This document shows, piece after piece, positions 1 to 4,535 of a stretch of 5,260 nt of DNA. The stretch is from Methanomassiliicoccaceae archaeon. GTDB lineage: Archaea; Thermoplasmatota; Thermoplasmata; Methanomassiliicoccales; UBA472. Where the stretch lies: assembly GCA_016919565.1 (NCBI GenBank), contig JACXTO010000208.1, positions 1-5,260 on the forward strand, written 5' to 3'. The translations under genes were made by a program, and so were the position numbers. Each line of letters opens with the position of its first letter. Position 1 is the first letter of the stretch. The notes beneath the pieces are model-generated. The model was not told the origin of the DNA. It did no database searches and worked only from the letters and a program-made list of their open reading frames with translations.

Positions 1-127
1 GTGGCGAATTGGTCGCCTGCTTAAGGGTCCATGAGCGAAGGCAACTTTGGCATGCCAGCGGGCTTCAATTCGCGGGGTGCGTTTCTCGACCGCTGGTTTT
101 AGTATCACGACCTTGCTTCGAACCTAG
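1..127. other. Upstream intergenic / unassigned edge sequence
   Basis: No gene can be supported here. Frame 1 gives only seven residues before a TAA at 22-24, which could be the tail of an upstream gene but is too short to judge. On the minus strand a reading frame is open from a GTG at 108-106 to the window edge (36 codons, basic), without a recognisable family. GGCATGCC at 49-56 is a perfect 8-base palindrome. An attempt to fold the region as a tRNA failed because no T-arm or acceptor pairing holds. Whatever precedes the E1 gene, possibly a RING-type E3, lies outside the window. Confidence 0.5.
97..105 (+). promoter_or_regulatory. TATA-like box for the E1 gene (leaderless mRNA predicted)
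   Basis: TTTTAGTAT is the only AT-rich patch in an otherwise GC-rich stretch. Its centre lies about 27 bases before the E1 ATG at 128, the usual archaeal TATA-to-start distance, so transcription would begin at or next to the A of the ATG. No Shine-Dalgarno-like sequence precedes that ATG, which fits a leaderless transcript. The placement is inferred from spacing only. Confidence 0.45.
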
Positions 128-916
128 ATGCCTCCCCCCATCCGACCGGACCATCAGGACGACGACCGTCTCGAGAGATCGAGAAGGATCGATTGGCTGG
201 ACGTCGACGGGATCGTTGGATCGAGCTGCATGGTCGTTGGGGCCGGCGCGTTGGGCAATGAGGTGGTCAAGGACCTGGTGCTGTCAGGCGTCAGAAGGAT
301 CACCTTGGTCGACATGGACTCCGTGGTGCGATCGAACCTGAACCGCTGCATCTTCTTTCGCGAGGAGGACGCGCTGAGGGGAAGGATGAAGGCGGAGGTC
401 GTTGCCGAAAAGGCGGAGGAATTGGACCCCTCGTGTCATATAACCCCTTTGGTCGGAAAGGTGCAGGAGATCGGGCAGGAAGAGATCAAGCGGCACAAGC
501 TGATCTTCGGCTGCCTCGACAACATCTCCGCCCGCCTCCACGTGAACGCCCATGCCTTCTTCCATCGCATCCCGTACGTCGATGGCGCCACCCAGGGGAC
601 GACTGGGAAGGTCCAGGTCGTTTTGCCTCCTGACGGGCCGTGCCTGCAATGCGCGATGAACCGCTCGCACCTGAGGATCATGGAGAAGAGGTTCAGCTGC
701 ACCGGCAACGACATGACATTCTTCGAGCCAAAGATGGCGGCGGAGATAACCACCACGAGCGTTGTCGCGGCAACGGAGGTAAGGGAGGGCCTGAAGATCC
801 TGAGCGGAAGGACGGACCGATGCATCAGGAACGTTTGGTACTATGACGGCCTTGCGAACCGCTCCGATGTCCTCGAGGTGGACCTGGACCCGGGATGCAG
901 CGTTCATATGCGATAG
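128..916 (+). CDS. E1-like ubiquitin-activating enzyme (ThiF/MoeB/UBA fold)
   Basis: This 262-residue protein should adenylate the C-terminal glycine of the neighbouring Ubl with ATP and then hold it as a thioester. Seen in the sequence: a Rossmann loop GAGALG (38-43), D62/D64, the ATP-site motif SNLNR (N70, R73), K88, and CLDN with D131, all residue types conserved in MoeB and UBA3. The pair C172-x2-C175 and the late C257-x2-H260 look like a zinc site of Cys3His type. C191, followed by T as in the CT of eukaryotic E1s, is the likely catalytic cysteine, 16 residues after C175. R19/R20 sit where the adenylation arginine finger is expected. There is no room for the catalytic-cysteine domain or ubiquitin-fold domain of large eukaryotic E1s, so it is a minimal, probably homodimeric E1. 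ATG 128 follows an in-frame TAG directly and is the first possible start. The adjacent E2 and JAMM argue against a pure sulfur-carrier (MoeB/ThiF) role. Confidence 0.92.
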   Translation: MPPPIRPDHQDDDRLERSRRIDWLDVDGIVGSSCMVVGAGALGNEVVKDLVLSGVRRITLVDMDSVVRSNLNRCIFFREEDALRGRMKAEVVAEKAEELDPSCHITPLVGKVQEIGQEEIKRHKLIFGCLDNISARLHVNAHAFFHRIPYVDGATQGTTGKVQVVLPPDGPCLQCAMNRSHLRIMEKRFSCTGNDMTFFEPKMAAEITTTSVVAATEVREGLKILSGRTDRCIRNVWYYDGLANRSDVLEVDLDPGCSVHMR

Positions 917-1015
917 GTCTTCTCATCCAGATGCCTCCAATGTAATTATCAGTAAGCTAACTGTGATGAGTGCCCTTTTTGAGCCTTAATCCACTCGCTC
1001 TTACGGTGAAACTGA
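917..1015 (+). promoter_or_regulatory. E1-Ubl gap: possible internal promoter, T-run and Ubl ribosome site
   Basis: The 99-base gap contrasts with the near-zero spacing of the next three genes. It holds a TATA-like GTAATTAT at 942-949, which would start transcription near 973, a T5 run at 976-980, and a weaker AT patch (CTTAAT) at 985-990. GGTGA at 1005-1009 matches the core of the archaeal Shine-Dalgarno and sits 6 bases before the Ubl ATG, which fixes that start. A separate promoter for Ubl-E2-JAMM is plausible; the T-run could attenuate E1 read-through. Only the ribosome site is clear; the rest is inference. Confidence 0.45.
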
Positions 1016-1255
1016 ATGTCGGTGCGTGTTAGAGTAAGGAACGCTGAGACCGGCAGTACCGTCGATATGGAGCTCGAGGAGGAGAATACCGTCCAAGAGA
1101 TCATCGAAGGGGCTGCTGGCTATTGGGAGAAGGATGCAGGCGCATATGTGATCCGCAAGGGAAAGAAGCTCCTTCGGGGACAACAGACCGTGCTTGAGGC
1201 CAGCATCACCCACTCGGACGACCTGGAGCTTATCCCGGACCCGGAAGGCGGCTAA
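1016..1255 (+). CDS. Ubiquitin-like modifier with exposed C-terminal Gly-Gly
   Basis: This 79-residue protein has the length of one beta-grasp domain. The pattern fits strand 1 (V3-N9), a turn at T12-G13, strand 2 (T15-E21), the central helix (T25-E38), strand 3 (A43-K48) with a following basic turn (K50/K51), and a last strand L70-P74. T58-V59, E61-A62, I64 and D68 follow the TV-EA-I-D pattern that in ubiquitin-like proteins precedes the last strand. It ends PDPEGG directly before the stop, so the di-glycine needed for E1 adenylation is exposed without processing. Lysines 39, 48, 50 and 51 could accept chain links; this is inference. Sulfur-carrier proteins (MoaD, ThiS, SAMP) share the fold and GG end, but the E2 gene starting 2 bases later and the JAMM gene make a protein modifier more likely. 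The start is fixed by GGTGA at 1005-1009. Confidence 0.9.
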   Translation: MSVRVRVRNAETGSTVDMELEEENTVQEIIEGAAGYWEKDAGAYVIRKGKKLLRGQQTVLEASITHSDDLELIPDPEGG

Positions 1256-1257
1256 GG

Positions 1258-1767
1258 ATGCCATTGCCTCGGGAGATCCTGGAGGCGCGACTGAAGAATG
1301 AATTGGCTATTTGCCAGCGCTGCCTGAGGCATCCGATCCATATCGGAGAGGAGACTTTCGAGGAGTATCCCATCATCGTAGAGATCAGCCTGCTCCAGAT
1401 CCCTGGCTATGAGCTGGTGGAGGGGGAGATCAAGCGTCGCTATCATCATCGCTTCAAGATGGAGATCAGCGACGAGTACCCTTTCGTTAAACCTTATGTC
1501 GTATGGCAGACCCCGATCTTCCATCCGAACATCATGATGCCCGCGGACGGCGGCTTTCTCTGCAACAAGCTTCTTGACGATTGGAGCTTCAACTCGACGT
1601 TGCTGATGTTCATCAAGGGGATCGAGTACCTCCTGCTCAACCCCAATCCCACCAGCCCGTTCGGTACGGAGACCTGCACCGCCGCCGCGCAGCATTTCAA
1701 CACTGTGAAGAAGCCCCAGCCGCCGATGGTCACGGCGCCACTGCCCAAGGTGGTGCGCTCGCATTGA
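1258..1767 (+). CDS. E2 ubiquitin-conjugating enzyme (UBC fold)
   Basis: This 169-residue protein should accept Ubl from the E1 as a thioester and pass it to a substrate lysine. Seen in order: helix 1 (R5-C22, the side that contacts E1 in known E2s), strands to about residue 83 with the conserved YPF-x2-P (Y74-P79), the HPN motif (H89-P90-N91) whose asparagine stabilises the oxyanion, the active cysteine C102 in GGFLCNKLL, W109 seven residues later as in eukaryotic E2s, and the helix-2/loop signature LLLNPNPTSPF (125-135). After a short helix around 137-147 the chain ends in a proline-rich tail (153-169), so the usual last C-terminal helix seems absent or replaced. C19, C22 and C140 are extra cysteines of unknown role. 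The ATG lies 2 bases after the Ubl stop; GGAAGG at 1243-1248 could serve as ribosome site. The last bases overlap the JAMM start. Confidence 0.95.
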   Translation: MPLPREILEARLKNELAICQRCLRHPIHIGEETFEEYPIIVEISLLQIPGYELVEGEIKRRYHHRFKMEISDEYPFVKPYVVWQTPIFHPNIMMPADGGFLCNKLLDDWSFNSTLLMFIKGIEYLLLNPNPTSPFGTETCTAAAQHFNTVKKPQPPMVTAPLPKVVRSH

Positions 1768-2396
1768 CCCCGACGATCCTCGGAGGGAGGCAGCCTGACA
1801 TCGAGAACCGCCCACCTCCGCCCAAAGAACGCACCACGGAACACAAGTGGCTCGTCGAGCCAGGACAAAGGAATTCACCAGACCCTGAGCCTGGATGCAA
1901 GCCGCTCTACATCTCCAAGATCGCCGAGGAGAAGATGCGGAACCACGCCGCCAGCAAGGTCCATGAAAGGCTGGAGGTGATGGGATTGATGCTAGGCCAG
2001 GTGTTCATTCATGAGGGCGTCGAATACACTATGGTCAGGGATGTCGCCACCACCGATCTGGATGCCAGCTCCACGCGGGTGAGGTTCCGCAGGGACGGCT
2101 TCGAGAAGCTCTTCGCCTCATTGGACGACATCGGGTTCGACCACATCGTGGCCGGATGGTACCACTCCCACCCAGGCCATGGGGTCTTCATGTCGCCGAC
2201 GGACGTGGACACCCAGAAGGTCATGTTCAGCTCCTCCTTCCATAGGGCGGTGGTGATCGACCCCATCAACAAGGAGATAGGAGCCTACCGATTGGGACGG
2301 ATCGATGTCGAACCGGTACCGTTCGCGATCTACTGGGAGGAGCATCAGAATCCCTACTACGGCACGTCGGTGAGGAAAAGGGCCTTGTCCGATTGA
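1764..2396 (+). CDS. JAMM/MPN+ metalloprotease, Rpn11/CSN5-like Ubl deconjugase
   Basis: Predicted to cleave Ubl from conjugates using one zinc ion. With a TTG start the protein has 210 residues. The catalytic set is complete: E71 in EVMGLMLG, H134 and H136 in GWYHSHPG, S144 and D147, with the H-x-H-P-x7-S-x2-D spacing of Rpn11 and CSN5; the following DTQ also resembles them. The domain spans about residues 47-192. Residues 1-46 form a charged, proline-rich extension (PPPP at 17-20) without recognisable fold. TTG 1764 overlaps the E2 stop (TTGA) and follows GGTGGTG at 1749-1755. The next in-frame ATG at 1935 (residue 58) would remove the first strand and helix, so TTG is preferred; the frame stays open back to 1581, inside E2, but codon content there looks like shadow. 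Closely similar in motif to eukaryotic deubiquitinases rather than to the short bacterial JAB/Mec+ proteins. Function is certain as a family, start moderately so. Confidence 0.92.
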   Translation: MTPTILGGRQPDIENRPPPPKERTTEHKWLVEPGQRNSPDPEPGCKPLYISKIAEEKMRNHAASKVHERLEVMGLMLGQVFIHEGVEYTMVRDVATTDLDASSTRVRFRRDGFEKLFASLDDIGFDHIVAGWYHSHPGHGVFMSPTDVDTQKVMFSSSFHRAVVIDPINKEIGAYRLGRIDVEPVPFAIYWEEHQNPYYGTSVRKRALSD

Positions 2397-2413
2397 GCTG
2401 AGTCGATCAGACG

Positions 2414-2953
2414 CTATACCCAAATGGCGTGCCGCTTGTACATGGATTGGGCGGTCTGGCCCAGCTTCAGCATCAGTTCCGGCACGATCGAATCGAGGAA
2501 TATGAATGTCGCATCCTCGAACAGTGTGCCCATTGGTGCCACATCCACCTTCTTCTCGTTGCGGTGCGGCGCGATCTCCACGGTTATCGATGACGCCCGG
2601 GCTAGCTTAGAATGATGCGAACTGGTTATCGAGACGACCGTGGCGCCGAGGCGGCCGATGATGTTCGCGGTCTGCAATGCCGACCAAGTCTCCCCTGTGT
2701 TGGAGATGATCAGGACCAGGTCGTCCCTCTCAACGATCGGGGTGGTGGTATCGCCAATGAAATGCACATCGAGGCCCATTTGGACCAGGCGGACGGAGAA
2801 TGCCTTGCCGACAAGACCGGAGCGACCTACCCCGTAGATGAAGATCATCCGTGCCTTGATCAGGGCGTCGACCACTGAGTCCGCAGCAGCTGGATCGATG
2901 CGTTCGAGCGTATCCCTGACCTCAGCGAGTATGTATGCGGCCGCTTCCTTCAT
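2414..2953 (-). CDS. hxlB: 6-phospho-3-hexuloisomerase (SIS domain)
   Basis: This 179-residue protein interconverts D-arabino-hex-3-ulose 6-phosphate and fructose 6-phosphate in the cytoplasm. In archaea it usually runs with hexulose-6-phosphate synthase to produce ribulose 5-phosphate from fructose 6-phosphate, replacing the oxidative pentose phosphate branch. Family marks seen: GVGRSG (41-46), DTTTP (68-72), the phosphate loop SNTGET (84-89), TSSHHSKLA (110-118), PMGTLFE (140-146) with E146, and RHA near the end (H175), matching archaeal PHI proteins of the MJ1247 type in length and order. The start codon ATG (2953-2951) follows a GAGGG-like ribosome site about 9 bases upstream. It lies 20 bases downstream of the TIM-barrel gene and probably shares its transcript. 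The partner synthase is not in the window. Its stop faces the JAMM stop across 17 bases with no obvious terminator. Confidence 0.9.
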   Translation of the reverse strand: MKEAAAYILAEVRDTLERIDPAAADSVVDALIKARMIFIYGVGRSGLVGKAFSVRLVQMGLDVHFIGDTTTPIVERDDLVLIISNTGETWSALQTANIIGRLGATVVSITSSHHSKLARASSITVEIAPHRNEKKVDVAPMGTLFEDATFIFLDSIVPELMLKLGQTAQSMYKRHAIWV

Positions 2954-2973
2954 CTACCGACCCTCTTGATCGT

Positions 2974-4314
2974 CTATCTCTTTGAGCGCTTTGCCGGTTT
3001 CTTCTGGTTAGCGCTCTTGGCTGCCTTCACTGGCTTGGAAGGTTTCTTCGGTGCCAGCTTTGCAATGGGTTTGGCTGGCTTTTTCGGTGCCGGTTTGGCC
3101 TTGGACTTCGGGGCCGCCTTTGGCGCATTCTTCTTCGCCGGCTTGGGGGCCTCCTTCTTCGGCTTGGCCTCCTTGGCCTTCACGACCTTCGGCTTCTCGG
3201 CCTTCGCCGCCTCCACCTTCGGCTTTGAGGGTTTTGCCCTCTGAGGGCGGGCCTCCTCTTCCTCATCCTCCATATCCTCGTCTTCCTCGTCCTCGCCCTT
3301 CTTGGACTTGGTGCCCTTCATGACCTTCTTGGTCAGGATGCGCTCGTAGATGACCTTCATGTACATGGCGTCGTGCTCGAGCAGCGGCGAGGATGAGATG
3401 ATGGTGATGGCCGGATTGAGCTCGACCAGCATCTCGGCCAATGGCTCGAAGCGCAGGTCGCCCTTCTTGATCGGGGTGACTCGCTTCTCGTTCCCCGCCT
3501 CGTGCTCCACTCCGGAGAAATGGGTGTAATAGGAGCCGTCGACGTACCTCTTGGTACGTTCCAGCAGGTCGGCGAAGTCGGCCGATGAGCGGAGCAGGCC
3601 GTTCTCGCGCGCATGATAATGAGCGAAGTTGATGACCGGGACGGGACCATCGACGGTGTCGCAGAGCTCCAGGATCTCATCCAGCGAGCCCCATACCTCC
3701 TGCCTTCCAGAGGTCTCGATGCCCAGGCGCGCCGGGATCTTGTTCTCCCGCCACCACTCCATCAGCTCCTGGATGTTGTTGGTGATGCGCTCCGTGGCCG
3801 CCTTCTTGGACAGGCCCCCGTACAGCCCTATGTGAGTCGTGACCATCTTCCCTTCCATCTGGCTGGTCATCATGCCCGACCAATGGATGGAGTCGATGCT
3901 CTTCTTGGTAAGTTCGTTATTGGAGGTCAGGTCCATGTAGTACGGAGTGTGCATCGATAATTCCACATCCAGCTCCCTGCCCATCCGCCCCAGGTCCTTG
4001 AGCTCATGCCAGTTCTGCACCAATCCAGAGGAGAGCGTGACCAGGGTGTCCTCCTCCTTGATCTTCTCCTTCAGGTCCGTTATCCTGAGGTCCTTCTTAC
4101 CTTTCTTCCGAACGATCTCAACGATCAGGTCGCTCTGCAGGTCCAGCGGCGCCTGGCCGATCTCTTCCTCATCGGGATAGCGTTCGATGACGTTGACCCG
4201 CACCATCTGGACCTCCATGGCGTTAAGCCCGAGGTTGTGAACGTCCTCGATCCCGTCTTTGAGCGTGCGACCCTTGCAAGAAAGTGGAATACCAGCTGGA
4301 CCAAAGCGAATCAT
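2974..4314 (-). CDS. Endonuclease IV-like TIM-barrel protein with Lys/Ala/Pro-rich C-terminal tail
   Basis: This 446-residue protein has an AP-endonuclease-2/endonuclease IV-like barrel (about 1-332) followed by a tail. Barrel marks: MIRFGPAG start, LGLNAMEVQ (28-36), HTPYY (H122), THIGLYGG (H161), GIETSG (E200), INFAHYHAR (228-236), HFSGVE (H265), ISSSPLLE (306-313). Endonuclease IV uses three zinc ions to nick DNA at abasic sites. Here, positions where I expect Asp, His and Glu ligands read N229, V279 and S308, so activity is doubtful; this comparison is from memory of the archaeal family. Residues about 44-110 look like an insertion relative to short family members. From 341 comes an acidic run (E/D), then 355-446 holds 31 lysines in 92 residues with Ala and Pro, like histone H1 tails. 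A TATA-like element lies 37-44 bases upstream. The hexuloisomerase gene follows after 20 bases. DNA or RNA binding is inferred, not shown. Confidence 0.85.
   Translation of the reverse strand: MIRFGPAGIPLSCKGRTLKDGIEDVHNLGLNAMEVQMVRVNVIERYPDEEEIGQAPLDLQSDLIVEIVRKKGKKDLRITDLKEKIKEEDTLVTLSSGLVQNWHELKDLGRMGRELDVELSMHTPYYMDLTSNNELTKKSIDSIHWSGMMTSQMEGKMVTTHIGLYGGLSKKAATERITNNIQELMEWWRENKIPARLGIETSGRQEVWGSLDEILELCDTVDGPVPVINFAHYHARENGLLRSSADFADLLERTKRYVDGSYYTHFSGVEHEAGNEKRVTPIKKGDLRFEPLAEMLVELNPAITIISSSPLLEHDAMYMKVIYERILTKKVMKGTKSKKGEDEEDEDMEDEEEEARPQRAKPSKPKVEAAKAEKPKVVKAKEAKPKKEAPKPAKKNAPKAAPKSKAKPAPKKPAKPIAKLAPKKPSKPVKAAKSANQKKPAKRSKR
2977..3240 (-). repeat. Low-complexity coding repeat encoding the K/A/P tail
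   Basis: This stretch consists of irregular AAG/GCC/CCG-type codons, seen on the + strand as recurring TTCGGC, TTGGCC and CTTGG units. It encodes residues 359-446 of the TIM-barrel protein. The units are not exact tandem copies; the pattern is amino-acid composition, with motifs such as KPAK, APKK and KAAK recurring. Length variation between strains would be expected. The + strand complement is an open, Phe/Gly/Ala-rich frame that looks like a membrane protein but is only the mirror of this tail. Confidence 0.8.
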
Positions 4315-4350
4315 CTAGACACCCGAGGCAATCCTCAGTAATCAGACCTC

Positions 4351-4358
4351 ATATATAA
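4351..4358 (-). promoter_or_regulatory. TATA-like box for the TIM-barrel/hexuloisomerase operon
   Basis: ATATATAA on the + strand (TTATATAT read on the - strand) is the best TATA match in the intergenic region. Counting about 26 bases downstream on the - strand puts the transcript start near 4328, giving a leader of roughly 14 bases before the ATG at 4314. A weak GGGTG lies in that leader about 5 bases before the start codon. Inferred from spacing. Confidence 0.5.
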
Positions 4359-4469
4359 TGCACTTCCGATAGACCTAGAAGCGACGGCGCATCTCCGATT
4401 CCTTAAAGGACTCAAAATTTATTCGCCAGACAGATTAACTCGAGCGGCCTGGGAACCCTGCGTTTTTAG

Positions 4470-4492
4470 GAAAGGTTTATTAAAGGCCTTTC
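4470..4492 (+). promoter_or_regulatory. Promoter region of the L18e-L13 operon with embedded palindrome
   Basis: TTTATTAA at 4476-4483 is TATA-like and would start transcription near 4506, giving a leader of about 26 bases to the L18e ATG. It overlaps AAAGGCCTTT (4482-4491), a perfect 10-base palindrome. GAAAGG at 4470-4475 can also pair with CCTTTC at 4487-4492 around an 11-base loop. Overlap with the TATA element would suit an operator, but no regulator is identifiable. A second AT-rich patch (AAAATTTATT, 4414-4423) could be an additional promoter. Confidence 0.45.
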
Positions 4493-4511
4493 TATTAGAG
4501 CCTGATACCCA

Positions 4512-4535
4512 ATGTCGGGAGAGTCAGAACTATGA
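4512..4535 (+). other. Seven-codon upstream ORF overlapping the L18e start (ATGA)
   Basis: ATG at 4512 opens a frame encoding MSGESEL and stops at TGA 4533-4535, which overlaps the L18e ATG at 4532. The GGGAGAG at 4517-4523 inside it is the L18e ribosome site. It starts near the predicted transcript start, so it might be translated as a leaderless mini-ORF coupled to L18e, or it may be chance. Confidence 0.25.

Noticed and set aside
40..90. Possible tRNA (TTCAATT resembling a T-loop)
   Set aside because: The flanking T-stem and acceptor stem do not pair, and no D-arm or anticodon arm can be drawn.
1..108. Minus-strand frame open from GTG 108 to the window edge
   Set aside because: Only 36 codons, no ATG, no family resemblance; cannot be separated from chance.
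176..226. Cluster of GATCG words near the start of E1
   Set aside because: Lies inside coding sequence encoding Asp/Ile/Arg/Gly codons; spacing is irregular, so composition is the simplest explanation.
284..907. Long minus-strand open frame of 207 codons under E1
   Set aside because: Shadow of a GC-rich coding gene; the E1 frame carries all family motifs while this one has none.
128..1255. E1 and Ubl as a sulfur-carrier pair (MoeB/MoaD or ThiF/ThiS)
   Set aside because: Possible from fold alone, but the adjacent E2 with active cysteine and the Rpn11-like JAMM point to protein conjugation.
1581..1763. ATG 1581 as the JAMM start, giving 271 residues
   Set aside because: The added 61 residues lie wholly inside E2 in another frame and look like out-of-frame translation; TTG 1764 overlapping the E2 stop is more economical.
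1252..1878. Minus-strand open frame of 208 codons under E2 and the JAMM start
   Set aside because: Opposite strand of the clearly coding E2; composition is Arg/Leu/His-rich without recognisable domain.
2397..2413. Hairpin-like CTGA/TCAG between the convergent JAMM and hexuloisomerase genes
   Set aside because: Four base pairs and no T-run on either strand; too weak to call a terminator.
2966..3244. + strand frame of 92 residues rich in Phe, Gly, Ala and Leu, resembling a membrane protein
   Set aside because: It is the exact antisense of the Lys/Ala/Pro tail codons; hydrophobicity follows mechanically from complementing AAG and GCC codons, and no ribosome site precedes it.
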